Below are positions 24,671 to 36,294 of a stretch of DNA of 64,000 bases, piece after piece. This stretch comes from Gentiana macrophylla. Its lineage: Eukaryota; Streptophyta; Magnoliopsida; Gentianales; Gentianaceae. A model generated the notes under the pieces. The model was not told the origin of the DNA. It was given only the letters and a program-made list of their open reading frames with translations, and searched no databases. Position 1 is the stretch's first letter; each line of letters begins with the position of its first letter. The translations under genes were made by a program, and so were the position numbers. Location: the NCBI GenBank assembly GCA_026214975.1, contig CM047806.1:101510239-101574238 (forward strand), written 5' to 3'.

Positions 24671-25195
24671 GTTTAGGACACTATTTCAACAAAATCCAAC
24701 TGAATCCAAACAAGCATTGCAGCATAGGGATTCCCTTTTATTAGATGACAATACTGCTTACAGATCCCTGGTTGGTAAACTGATTTACCTAACTTTTACT
24801 AGACCTTACATTGCTTTTATTGTTCAGCAGCTGAGTCAGTTTCCGGACACCCAAACTAAAATCCTCCTGAAAGCAGCTCAAAGGCTCTTGAGATACTTAA
24901 AGGGAAATCCAAGACAAGGTATTTTATTCCCAGTTGGGAACAACCTCATCATGATTGGAAGGATGTCATAATACCATAAAATCAATTTCAGGCTATATGA
25001 TGTTCTTAGGAGATGCCCCCGTACCTTCAAATGCAAAGAAACAAACTACTATTGCTAGAAGCTCTTCTGAAGCTGAATACAGAACAATGGCCAATGCAAC
25101 TTGTGAAATCCAATGGCTCATTTACGTTATGCAAGACTTAAAGATTACAGTCTAGCTTCTTGTTGTTCTATTATGTGATAATGCCAGTGCACTTC
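24671..25195 (+). pseudogene. Copia pol fragment, part 1: end of RT and start of RNase H
   Basis: The frame reads AYRSLVGKLIYLTFTRP, IAFIVQQLSQF and AAQRLLRYLKGNPRQG (24750-24925). These are the conserved end of Ty1/Copia RT and the connection to RNase H. After a frameshift near 24950 it gives SISGYMMFLGDAP, then ARSSSEAEYRTMA (about 25053), with the catalytic glutamate, and LLCDNASAL (about 25172). A TAG stop sits near 25153. The piece is cut by element C at 25195 and resumes at 39382. Confidence 0.9.
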
Positions 25196-26716
25196 TGTCA
25201 CGGAATTTATTAACACAAAATAAACAAGTAATAAAACCGGTTAACCTCAAGTATAAGGATCGTAGTATAGAGGCTATGCCGGGTCGATCTTACGGGGAAC
25301 TGACAGTTGTGATTCCTAGTTTTTATTTATCTAACTATGTCACGATTATTAAACTAAAAAGAAACAGAAAATAAACTAACAAGAATGTAAAGCTGGACGG
25401 AAGAACAAGTTCTAAAGCCAGGGAACACAGGGTTGCGAACCAATTAACTAAACTAAATCTAAATCTAATTATGCAATAAATCTAACTAAGCTAAACAATT
25501 CAAATTCAAGGGATTAAATCAAGTTATAACGACGAACAAGCGCTTGATCCACCTATCCTATCAACATTCAATTCTAATTGGATTACTTCGTGATCTCTAC
25601 TCAAGTCGTGATTCACCTAATCGAAGGCATAAACTCCTACTCGTAGACAAGTTCGTTTTCTAATCTTTTATCTTTCGATGCTAAAGATTACGCTTTTTCT
25701 AACCTAGGCGTGAAATCTTTCGATTTCTAATCTAGAAAATCAATCTAATAACTTTCGCTTTATTTAGATCAAAGATCCAATCTTTTATCATGGTGATCTA
25801 AGGTTGACATGACTCTCATCATATAAACAATCATCAAAGCAAGCATCTTTCGATTAAACATGCAATAAAACATACAAAACATGATAAAAGAAACGAACTT
25901 GAAATAGAACTCACGAAATAATCACGAACTAGAAATCAACTGTTGAATTGGACGGCTTCACAACGCTTGTTCAAAGAGGTTTAGCCTCTTAGCATCTTCT
26001 TGAAGGCTTGAATTGCTTGAATAAAATACATAAATTGAAAGATCTAATCTAGAGATTTAAAAGCATAAAATTTGAGTAAAAACTAAGTAAAACGCAGCAC
26101 ACCGCCCCTAGGTTTTTAGGGTTCGAATATTGCGGATTGTTGTTCTTGTGTGCGTAAATAGGCGTGTATTTATAGAGATTAAGTCGGTTCGGCGAGTCGG
26201 CGGACGGACGGCGTTCGCTTCAGTGGGCGCTTCGGTCACTTGCTTGAACTCTCTCGACGCTTTCGTTGACCTCGCCTCAAACTCTCTCGAATCACTCTTG
26301 GCACCTTGGGCGCTTCGTTTGAGACTTCGACGCTTCGCTTGATCTGGCATGCAGCATGGACGTTCGTTCAACATGACTTGAATGCGATTTTTGCATGTTT
26401 ATCTCTTTTCTTCTCTCCACTCGATCATTATCTCTTCCTTAAATCTTTATAGCTCGAAATTTATCTCTTTTGATCATCATTTGAGCACAATAAACATACC
26501 TATAACACATGGAAAACATCGCAAATCGTAATAATATTCAAATAATCATATTTTAACCATGAAATCACATAAATACATCGATATTGCGATTAAGCCGTCA
26601 AAATATCGTTTGCTCAATATTTCAATATAAGACCTATTATTATGCAAATTATACAATATAGAGGGAAAAACATCGTAAAATTTATCCTTATAATTCATAG
26701 ATTTTCACCCTTAACA
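25196..26716 (-). repeat. 3' LTR of element C
   Basis: This 1521-bp LTR pairs with 37854-39376. On the - strand a TATA box (CTATAAATAC, plus-strand 26167-26176) lies just downstream of a cluster of GGACG/ACGCTTCG-type motifs (26195-26365). It differs from its partner by many short indels, often where the partner has CAG or CTG. Confidence 0.95.
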
Positions 26717-27771
26717 ACTCCCCCACACTTAGCTTTTGCTCGTCCCGAGCAAAACCAAATGAAAAATTAGGCTCGAGAAAGGAAAACTGGCATCTAAAAA
26801 GATATAACATACATTCAATAACTTAGAGGTTCACCGGTGTGTGGTGTGCAGAGCCATAGAAAACTTCCACTAAATCCAAACTTGAGAAACTCAAAGTAAA
26901 ACTAGCTAATACCCCCTCGTAGAATAGCAACAAATGACACTCATAAGATGTACCCTACAAACGTGACATATCCCGAAAAGGATGATCGAATGAATCTAGG
27001 GCCTTTCTGAAATACTCAGAGGATAATCCCTACATCATATCTTTCAGCTTATACTGGGGATAAGATTAACGAAAACTAAGCCTTATATTCAATTTCGTAA
27101 CGATATCTTAGTTGATTTAACTTATTCACTTTAAACACACATTAGGATAAGCCATTGCCCTCATAGTAGAATAGGACATTTCGAGATAATACCCTACCTT
27201 ACTCCAATCATAAGGCAGCTCTTCCTAACTGTCGTGAGCTTTTAGTCATCATGGTGGTATAGGACATACGAGGTACACCCTACCTCACTCAAATCATCGA
27301 CTAGCTTTCGACACACCCAATTAATTCACTATTAACTCAACTTTTTCATTTTGACATTAGTTACGCTTTACTTATCACATTCAAACTTACAGATATTCAC
27401 AGTATGTCATACTCGGAACTAAATACAAACTATCATAAATATCAAGATATATACGTAGCACTAAGCACATGACATACAAGATAATCAAAAATCACTAATC
27501 CAAAAGGGTATAGCTTTATAAAATAGCTCATCGTCACTATGGCTCGTGAAAAATAAAGTCGTGAAACAACTAACTTACTAAACATATGATATATAGCTTG
27601 GATGACTATAAAGATAACGAACTTAAAATATGCATTTGCTCACTCGACATAGCAAAAACATAAATGTCGGAAAATTTCAAAATTATAGCTCATTTTGCAT
27701 AATAAAACATTCTAACGTATTAAACAAACTTATATGCATAGGTACAAATCGAACTATCCCTCCCCACACTT
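26717..27771 (-). promoter_or_regulatory. Conserved 3' non-coding block of element C between two polypurine tracts
   Basis: Read on the - strand, AAGTGTGGGGAGGGA (27757-27771) starts the block and AAGTGTGGGGGAGT (26717-26730) ends it beside the 3' LTR. The hairpin TGCTCGGGACGAGCA (26737-26751) precedes the terminal tract. The block is homologous to 14474-15622 of B, including the paired phrases about 'TAGGACAT' and 'CTCAAATCAT'. No coding potential was seen. Confidence 0.75.
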
Positions 27772-28345
27772 AAAAATTCAACATGTCCTCATGTTGTGCG
27801 AAAGGAAAAAGGATAAGAAACTTAGTTGAATTCGCGTGGAAAACCGAGCCGTTGGTCAGGCTGGAGCATGAAAAGGCCAACGCTTGCAAAAAGCGTGGAA
27901 AAACGTCCCAAAACTAACTCAATCGGATCTCGACAAAAACTATTGCTGCAAAACTCGAGAAATAGAAAACTCGGGGGACAACGGGATACAATACAGCAGT
28001 AGAGATAATAAATCAAAACGGAATAAAAAGAAAAGGTCATCGATAAATATGTCAACACAAGTCAAAGAACGAGAAACTAGAAAGTAGCAAAATGTATAGG
28101 TACAGCCAAATCGAATTAAATGTATCAAAAAGTGCAACAACAACCGAAAAGATAGATATAAAAAAAAAAAAAAACTCAAAGCGACCCGAGTCGTCTCAAA
28201 GAAGATCGTCAATAGCATCGCCACCGGAGCATCAACCTGAGAAGGATCTCAAGAAGGAACATCACCGTAGATGCATGCTGTGTGTAGGTCCGGATGTGCA
28301 ACAGATCAAGCGGTGGTCGGCTCAAAGATCTCTATCGGTAGGAAC
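27772..28345 (-). other. Non-coding stretch downstream of ORF3 in element C
   Basis: Open frames on both strands here lack any recognisable domain. The - strand frame is dominated by a hydrophobic low-complexity stretch from an A-run (28160-28175). It is probably the 3' UTR of ORF3. Confidence 0.45.
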
Positions 28346-29787
28346 TCACACGGTCCTCGGATCCACTGTAGTCTCCTCATCACTGCACTCGGGTTTCTCC
28401 TCTAACTTGACCACCTCGGCTTTCACCCGCTCTATCTCGCCGGAGAAGACATAATCCATATTACTTGCATTGAATACCCTCCTATCTCTCGGTTTCCTTC
28501 CATCAACTATACATTCCAAAACCGATAAGATATTATCTTGGCCATCCCGGATATCACTCAACATCGCCCTCAAACTATGAGCCATACTATGCCGAGTAAT
28601 CTCGGAAGAAGATAATCCCGAAAGAACTGAAGCTCGAGGCGGTGTCGATGTGGAACCAGGCTCAGAAACGGGAACAGCCTTCTCTCTACGAATAGGGGGT
28701 AACTCTTGGTCTTATGGTCCGCTGCATACTCCAAAACTCCCGCATCGAGACATAACTGATGAATCAAATGTGGAACTATCAAACTCCGTGTGTATACCTT
28801 CTGGTTCATGGAAATCTCATCGAATAAGGCTTGACCTACATCTACATTCAACCCGAACGTCAAAGCATATAACATCCCAAGATCACTAATATGGAAATGT
28901 GTGAGATTATTCTTCGGGATCAAACGACTCTGAATAAAACGGCATTGGACTCTCCAATCCTCGGTCCATGTCGTAGTGATCAAATCCTTTCTTTGGCCAT
29001 TGGGTCTCAATGTCCAAGCCACATCTGGACAAACTCTTAATCTCAACTCCTCCATCGGGTCACGACCATCCTCACGTTGCCTTCTCGCAATTTCCTCTTT
29101 ATAATCTAAACCCTCAAAAGCTGGTAACTTGTATTTCTCATTTATGACCTTAGCAGAAAAAGGAACCTTAACACCTCGCACCATAACGTACGTTTCATAT
29201 AAGTCCGCCTCAGAGAAGTTTGCATAGAACTCTCGGACAATAGAGTCATTGATGAGTAGGAGGAATTTTTGTTAAGGCGCACTACTTCCTAGCCTTTAAC
29301 ATCCGAAATAAAGCGAGATCAACTTGAGACACTTTCACCTCTCTATCAAAAATAAGACTCCTGGTTGAGTAATGCTTAGTGTAGGCTTCATGTGCTAAAG
29401 GATTTACAAACCGACGAGGCATCGAAAGAGGGATAACGGTCTTAGACTTTTTCTTAGGAGGTGCTCTCGGTTCAGGTTCTTCTTGCACAACATCCTCCTC
29501 ACCACCCTCAACTCTAGATGGCTGGACTCTAGACGACTCCTCACCACGGGTACCTCGAGACATCCTACTCAGGGGGACAGCATCATCATCCTCAGTGTCA
29601 GAATTGGAGGAAGAATCATCCCGTAAATTAGTTCAAGCTTGTTGAGATGTTCTAGGGGTTGATCTCTAAGGACTACGCCTCTGTTAGGGTCCAATTGGGA
29701 TGGATCAAACTCAGGACGTTTACGTTTACTCTTCTCCCGGGCCAACCCTTTACCATACCTCTTTACCACAGCTTTCTCTCGAACCAT
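28346..29787 (-). pseudogene. ORF3 of element C: 'putative plant transposon protein' type, frameshifted
   Basis: Pieces in adjacent frames give one protein of about 470 residues, starting at an ATG at 29787. A basic, acidic-patched N-terminus (KKKSKTVIP) leads to RRFVNPLAHEAYTKHYSTR. Next comes VREFYANF (about 29215-29240), then VMVRGVKVPF, the WTEDWRVQCRFIQSRLIP stretch and LYALTFGLNVDVGQ. It ends with a coiled-coil-like tail and stops at 28346. This layout matches the domain annotated as putative plant transposon protein in many plant LTR elements. Its function is unknown. It is often discussed with the envelope-like ORFs of Athila, but I see no clear signal peptide or transmembrane segment. 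A frameshift lies between 29282 and 29240. B has no counterpart. Confidence 0.8.
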
Positions 29788-29805
29788 TGTCAAGGACTTA
29801 ACCCT

Positions 29806-30038
29806 CTAAACAAATCAAAAGGTACCCGTTTAACATCCAAATCGGGATTTCAAGTCAGAAACACCCAAACAACCATCATCAACAACACCACAAACACCAC
29901 CACACCAAGGAAAGGGAAGAAGGGGACAACAAAACGAAAGAAAACAGAAATAAGTGGATAATTCGAGAAAATGAGCCGACTCGAAAATCGAACTCACAAA
30001 AACATGAATTAAAACAAGAAAAGTTGCTCCAATCTTAC
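29806..30038 (-). other. Probable 5'-leader intron of ORF3
   Basis: On the - strand a donor GTAAGATT (30031-30038) and an acceptor TTTGTTTAG (ending at 29806) bound a 233-bp T-rich segment. The ORF3 ATG lies 19 bases after the acceptor. The open frame that covers this stretch is leader and intron rather than protein. Confidence 0.5.
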
Positions 30039-30334
30039 CAAACACAGAGAGGAGATGATGATCGAACTGATTTGAAGCCCAGAAACACCAGGATCGGCCC
30101 CCAAAATCCGACTTTTTGTCAAAATGGCCGCACCGAAGAATCTCTGGTTCTTGAAATTTCGTGGATTGTTGAAAGAAATGGTGTAGAGAAATGAAAAGAA
30201 CGTGTTTAGAGCGTTCTTTTGGATCAAAAATCACCCAATTTGGTGTAGAAACAAGGATTTTAGGTGTAGAGGAGAGGAGGAGTCGGGTTTTCGCTTTTGA
30301 ATTTTCGTAAGAATGAGGGTTCATGCCAAGAACA

Positions 30335-30515
30335 GTATATAGCCTCTCAGCGGGACGCCGTCCATCCTACGGACCGGCGTTCACCGGAAAATGCACGAAT
30401 CGGACGGGCGTCCATATTCTTGACGAACGTCTGACTTGGTAAAACGATACTGAGTTGAGAATTTTGAAGCGGACGGGCGTTCATTTCTAATGAACGGGCG
30501 TCCATCAGAGAAACT
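30335..30515 (-). promoter_or_regulatory. Probable internal promoter for ORF3 with GGACG-type palindromes
   Basis: On the - strand a TATA box CTATATAC (plus-strand 30335-30342) lies about 550 bases before the ORF3 ATG. Directly upstream (30352-30513) are repeated GGACGGGCGTCCA-like motifs, whose GGACG/CGTCC arms can pair. The same arrangement of motif cluster then TATA occurs in this element's LTRs. Promoter activity is inferred. Confidence 0.5.
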
Positions 30516-30726
30516 CACACAATTTCATTTGTCACACATAAGGAAATAAAATCGAAAATTTTCATTAATACTTGATAAAATTCAAACGAGTACAAAAATG
30601 AAATAACGAAGACATAAAATAACTAGAAAAATTTAAAAAAACACAACTAAAACAGTAGGTTGCCTCCTACTAAGAGCTTCTATTTTACGTCGGGGCTCGA
30701 CGAAGACAAAACTAACTAAGAAATCA

Positions 30727-31145
30727 CTAATCTGCGTAGATCTCGTCCCAATCCACCAAACGGATGAGACGACGAAGCATATCAATAGCAGGAGGGAAAT
30801 CATAGTCGTCTTGTATGCCCCAGTCATCTCCAGCTACCTCTAAACCTCTAAAATGTGAAGCCTGCAGCACCAGTGCCAAATCCGTCAGCATAGGATCATT
30901 AAGGATCGTGTAAGGACGCCCTATGGCCTCCTCGCAACTCCTCGATCCGTGAAATCGCTGCCTCCCGAACAAGGTGGAACTATGATAACATACGTGATGG
31001 TCTTAACCTGAGTGCTAATGTCAAAATCTACATGAAGAACTATAGTGCCTCCCGGTCCATCATCTACTGTGATCAGCGGGATCCGACTAATGAGTGGGAA
31101 CTCCTCGTGGCGAACTCCGTAAAAATCCATATCTAAAAGCAACAT
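30727..31145 (-). pseudogene. Small ORF of unknown function between pol and ORF3 in element C
   Basis: Two overlapping frames give a coherent acidic protein of about 135 residues. It starts MLLLDMDFYGVRHEEFPLIS and ends DWGIQDDYDFPP...IRLVDWDEIYAD with a stop at 30727. A frameshift lies near 30950. I do not recognise a family. It is on the element's coding strand and begins shortly after the end of pol. It could be an accessory protein or the eroded start of a larger one. Confidence 0.4.
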
Positions 31146-31306
31146 CTTGTGAGATAGAAACATAAAAGCTTAGTAAAACTAACTAAAATAACTAAAACAA
31201 CATACGGAAGCAAAAAGAACTAAGGAAAACTAAAACAAGATTGGATATCTAGGATGCCCCCTAGTGGCGCTTTTGGTTAATGTCGTTAGCTCGACACTGT
31301 TGGAGG

Positions 31307-31640
31307 CTAGCCTGGATCAGGACATTTGACTTTTCTGCCAGCCACTACTTCGTGTAAGCTCTCATCGCAGTGTGGTCGCAGCGACAAAGATCTTACGCAT
31401 GGGATTAATGCTCTGATAGTTTTCCACCCACGTTTAACCTTTCCCATGGTTAACTTCTTCCTCTGATGACGTTTAAGCTTTTGCTCCCTTTCATATTCCT
31501 CCATATCCCAACTGCCTGCTAGAACTTCTTCACATCTACGACTACCGTCATCCTCGGAGAACAAGTCTGGTGACAACTCGTCTAATTCATCGACTTGTGT
31601 AACACCACATCCGAGAATATCGAGGAATTTAACAATCAAA
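31307..31640 (-). pseudogene. C-terminal end of pol in element C
   Basis: The frame ends KVKCPDPG with a stop at 31307 and contains a basic KRHQRKK stretch. The final VxxGRKVKCPDPG-type sequence sits in the same place relative to integrase as the pol end of B. Between 31640 and 31890 the sequence is frameshifted integrase C-terminal region. Confidence 0.55.
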
Positions 31641-31889
31641 GGTTTATCCTTAGGTTCACCGATATAGTGCTTGCATCTTTGGCCATTAACTCGAAACGGT
31701 TGATCACCATAACCGCTGCAGCTCTAGAAACGCCTCCAGAATGATTTGGAGAATCAAATGGACCGCACTAACGTGTCCTCAACTTTCCAGAAACAAATGT
31801 AACCTGGAATTGTATAAGTAACACTTGCTCTCCAACTTGAAATTCTCTCTTCTTGATCTTTGCGTCATGAAGGAGTTTCATCTTTCCTC

Positions 31890-32917
31890 ATCGATCCTGG
31901 CACTTTCGTGAAGCCTCAAGCCTAAACTCGTCCAACTCATGCAATCTACTGCAATGATGTTTGCCACAAGCTTGGGAATCGAAGTTAAGAAAATTTGTAG
32001 CCCAATAAGCCCCGTGCTCTAACTCAACTCGGCAAGTGGCACGATTTACCATAGACCATCTGGTAGGGTGATGTACCCATGGGGTCTTATAGGCGCCTCG
32101 ATATGCGCATAGTACATCATCCAACTTTAGACTCAGGTCTTTTCTATGATCGCTTCACTGCTTTTCTCAGGATCTTCTTCAAGCTCGTTGCTTCGCTCAA
32201 CGACCACTAGTCATCGGATGGTATGGCGTGCGCTTTGTGGACGAACACCATACTTCTCGAGGACTTTTTCCAAAGGTCGGTTGCAAAAGTGTGTCCTTCA
32301 TCACTAATTAAGGTACGTGGACATCCAAACCTCACAAAGATATTCCTCTTTAGAAAATTCATCACCGTTTTATGATCATTGCGAGGAGTGGCTATTGCCT
32401 CCACCCATTTCGATACATAGTCTACGCAGACTAAGATGTATTTATTACCACAAGAAGATGGGAATGGACCCATAAAGTCAATCCCCCATACATCAAAGAC
32501 TTCGCATTCTAAGATGGGTTTCAAAGGCATGTCAAACCGCCTTGTTAGAGTACCGGTTCTTTGGCACCTATCACAAGCTTTACAGAAAGCTTCCGTGTCC
32601 TTAAAGATCGTTGGCCAGTAGAAACCGTCCTGGAAGATCTTCGCAACCGTTTTCCAAGCACCGAAGTGACCACCTGTGGGTCCACTATGGCATTGCTCGA
32701 TTATATCGCGTTGCTCAGATTCAGGAACACACCTCCTTAGCAAACCATCTTTACAGATTTTGAAGAGGTAAGGTTCATCCCAAACGAAAGATTTCATATC
32801 AGAGAAGAACTTCTTCTTCTCTTGATAAGACATTTCAGGGTCAAGATAATGGGCATGAAGGTAGTTTACAATGAAAGAATACCATGGAACATCAGGAGCG
32901 CAACCATCGATAAGCAT
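31890..32917 (-). pseudogene. Integrase of element C
   Basis: The zinc-binding N-terminus shows [19 protein letters not shown] and CKACDRCQ (HHCC, about 32585-32700). The core has [15 protein letters not shown] (first aspartate, about 32490), [17 protein letters not shown] and [15 protein letters not shown] (second aspartate, about 32290). The frame stops at 32207 and a further piece lies at 31890-32124 (YRGAYKTPW-like). It would insert element DNA. A family-typical glycine or histidine near the second aspartate is altered, and frameshifts remove the C-terminus. Confidence 0.88.
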
Positions 32918-33059
32918 GATGTTTTCTAGAGAAAAGTAAAGATCTATATCATCGTGTTCTCATCTTTTCCTCACCAACAATCTTGAGACATGATCACCAC
33001 TACGCTTTCACGCCTCTTTTGTCTTTAATTTGGACATCAAACTCTTGGAGGGTCAGTAT

Positions 33060-34480
33060 CCAACGTAGCAGACGTGGTTTAGCCTCTTTCTTGGTCATGA
33101 GATAGCGCAATGCAATGCGTGGTCACCCCAACAAGTGACTACGACTCCCAACAAGTAACTACGAATTTGTCCATGGCGAATACCACAACCAATAATTCCT
33201 TTTCGTGGTCGTGTAGTTGACTTGTGCGGGCTCGATGTGTGGCGGCATAATAGATAGGTTGGAATTTTCCTTCGATCCTTTGGCCTAAAATCGCACTAAG
33301 CTGCGTAGTTGGATGCATCGCACATAAGCTCAAGGTAGGTTCCAATCGAAGCGATATCGTAATGGAGCGGATATTAACCGATTCTTGAGCTCCTCAAACG
33401 CTTGCTTGCAGCTATCATCAAAGGCGAATGTAACGTCTTCCTTAAGTAAGGTAGACAGGGGCTTTGCGATCTTTGAAAAGTCCTGAATGAATCTCCGATA
33501 GAAGCCGACATGTCCGAGAAAACCTCTGACTTCGCGAACACTTTTAGGATAACTCATCTTTTCGATAGCTTCCACTTTAGCCCTATCTACCTCTATACCT
33601 TTGGCGGACACTTTGTGGCCAAGAACTATTCCTTCATCTACCATAAAATGGCATTTCTCCCAATTTAGTACTAAGTTCTTTTCCACACATCTAGATAACA
33701 CCTGATCAAGATTAGCGAGGCAATCATCGAAGGATTGACCGAAGACCGAAAAATCGTCCATGAAAATCTCCATACACTTTTCAACTAGCCCGTCAAAGAT
33801 AGCCATCATACACCTTTGAAAGGTGGTCAGGCATTACAGAGACCAAATGGCATCCGCTGTAGCGAATGTACCATAAGGGGCGGTAAAAGTGGTCTTTTCT
33901 TGGTCAATTGGATCGATGGGTATCTGGAAATATCCTCGAATATCCATCCAGAAACAAGAGAATGCGTGCCCCCGCCAGACGCTCAAGCATCCGTCAATGA
34001 AGGGAAGGGGAAATGATCTTTCATTGTGACCTCATTGAGTTTCCTATAGTCAATGCAGACTCTATAGCCTGTAACGAGCCTCAATGCTATCTCTTCTCCT
34101 TTCTCATTCTTCTCAATAGTAATCCCTCCCTTTTTGGGGACTACTTGAGTAGGGGATACCCATTCACTGTCAGCGATGGCGTATATGATACCCATATCTA
34201 GAAGTTTGATGATCTCCTTCTTGACTACTTCTTGCATGTGAGGGTTAAGCCTCCTTTGGGGCTGTCTTACACATTTAGCACCCTCACTAGTCTTGATTTT
34301 GTGCATGCAGATGTCAGGAGATATTCCTCGGATATCTCCCACCTGCCATCCAAAGGCTTTTTCGTTTTTTCGCAAGACGTTTAACAGTTTCAGCTCTTCT
34401 ATTCGAGATAGCTTGGCAGAAATGATCAAGGGAAGCTTGTCACCCTCACGTAGGAACACATACTTAAGATGTTTAGGCAA
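33060..34480 (-). pseudogene. Reverse transcriptase and RNase H of element C
   Basis: The frame from 34480 reads MPKHLKYVFLREGDKLPLI, then KLLDMGIIYAIADSEWVSP, PKKGGITIEKNEKGEE and VTGYRVCIDYRKLNEVT. It then shifts near 33990, where the conserved FIDQ codons are replaced by GACGG. The catalytic FMDD is at 33750-33761 within the 33809-33330 frame. GFLGHVGFYRRFI and AKPLSTLLKED follow. RNase H pieces (ILGQRIEGKFQPIYYA, EKELLVVVFAMDKF) lie at 33139-33345. The enzyme is inactive as written. Confidence 0.9.
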
Positions 34481-34689
34481 CGGCTTCGAACTAGATCTGC
34501 GGGGGATCCTCTAAACTCGATTTAAGCCCTCCACTTTTCAACTCAAAGAACGCTGAGTTTACTTAAGTGGCTCCACCGCCAAAGCTTCTTCTCTTAATAA
34601 CTCATCCTCGAAGTCACCGCTAATTGATCTAGATTAACCACACCATGATTATTCAAATTATCGATCAATCGCTCATATTCCACTTCCAC

Positions 34690-35690
34690 AAATTTTTGAC
34701 TTGCTCGTCCATCTATTACATCATTGAAGTCATTAAATGACTCTCAATGGAAAAGCCGGTTGGAGAACCGAGAGGTACTTGAATGGATTTAGAGACACTA
34801 TAGCTCACCTCTTGGTCACCAACTCGAATAGTTACTTGCCCACCATCACAATCGATGAGGGCCCTAGGCAGTAGATAGGAAAGGTCTTCCAAGAATCGGG
34901 GAACATCCGCACCTTTCTCCATATCTAAAACGCATACCACCAACCGGGAAGGTAAACCTATCAATTTGAACTAATACGCTTTCGGGATCCCCTGAAGCTT
35001 TCTTGGAAGATCTATCGCGAACTTAAGGTTCATGGTGGTGGGTTCTAGAAGATCTTGTAAACCAAGTCGATTGCAAACAGACAACGGAATCAAGGCGATG
35101 GATGCACCCAGTCACATAAAGAATTTGGGAAGACTAGGCCTCCCATCCGCAATGTGAGCACAAACTTGCCTCGGTCACCCTCTTGATTGGTAAGTCTTGA
35201 TAATTGACCATTGAGCGATCCTCACCAATTGCTCGATCCATGTCTGCTAACTTCTTTTAGAAGAAACAACATCCTTGATAAACTTGGTATACTTAGGCAT
35301 TTCAACCAAAACTTCGAGAGTGGAAGATTAACTCGAGTATTTTTCAAAGAAATTAAGCACCTTTCCGTACTTCTTATCTTCATGCAAGGGAATGTTGCTT
35401 TTTCTAGGTGGAAATGGAAGCTTTTTAAGGTCACTTTCAGAAAATACTTTCTTCGAGGATGCACTTACGGCCTTGTCTTCCAGATCTTTGCACCTCACCA
35501 CTTTTTCAGACGTCTTATTGGTCAGGGGATCAGCCACCTGACTCTCAACCGAATCTTCTTTTCTCGGGGGATCAGCCACCCGAGTATGCTCTTGCAGGAC
35601 AGGGGATAATGGGTGCTCAACTTCCTCCTCGCACCATAATTGGCGAGAGGGGCTAGTGGTTTCCCTGAAGCCGTGGGGACCACTCACCGA
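34690..35690 (-). pseudogene. gag-pol linker and aspartic protease of element C
   Basis: The linker reads LPFPPRKSNIPLHEDKKYG (about 35350-35420), as in other Athila elements. The protease active site should be DSGAS near 35102-35118, but the DNA there reads GACTGGGTGCA, one base short, so the serine codon is lost and the frame shifts. Downstream, IALIPLSVCNRLGL and the open frame 34964-34716 (RALIDCDGGQVTIRVGDQEV) show the rest of the domain. Confidence 0.75.
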
Positions 35691-36294
35691 GTGCCACTTA
35701 AATTCATCGTGACCGCCTCCTCTTTACCGTATTGCATTGTTGGCACGAGGTCGATTGCATTGGTTGTTGCTTATATCGGCCTGAGCAACCTGACCACCTT
35801 TTGGATTCTTTTCCGTAAAGTCGGGCAATGCGCCTCGACGGTCTGAAGCTAATCGCTCACCACCGCCCGATTTGCCTCTCAAGACTTTTCATCGCGCTTT
35901 TTGCTCCTCCCGAAATGAATTCCATTCGGCTTTTATATCATTTGAGTGGGATGGGCCTTGAGAGTTTTGGAAGTTCGGGGAGATGGTCGGCTAAATGAGT
36001 TTGAAACTGAGGATTAGAATATGCGGGCCAATTCGATTGAACCTTTGTCGTGGATTCAAAATTTGGAATTATGGTTCGATTGAACCCGTGGTTTCGATTA
36101 AAGCTCGATTTTGAAAATTCAATTGGGGTTAAAATTTGGATTCGATGAAAACCCTGTTTTGAAAATTACTCGCCGAGTATTGATTATTAAATCTCGATTG
36201 ACTAGCCAGAGAAAGCATTAATTTGGCACTCGCCCAATCATCATGGGATTAGCGGCGTGTGCTCGGATCATCACATACTTGGCATGTGATCAAG

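Noticed and set aside
29830..30324. A 164-codon open frame upstream of ORF3 in element C
   Set aside because: It spans a leader and a probable intron, is of low complexity, and has donor and acceptor signals inside it. It is unlikely to be protein-coding.
32436..32621. + strand open frames over the integrase and RT of element C
   Set aside because: They are shadows of the - strand pol frames. The - strand translation has all the family motifs.
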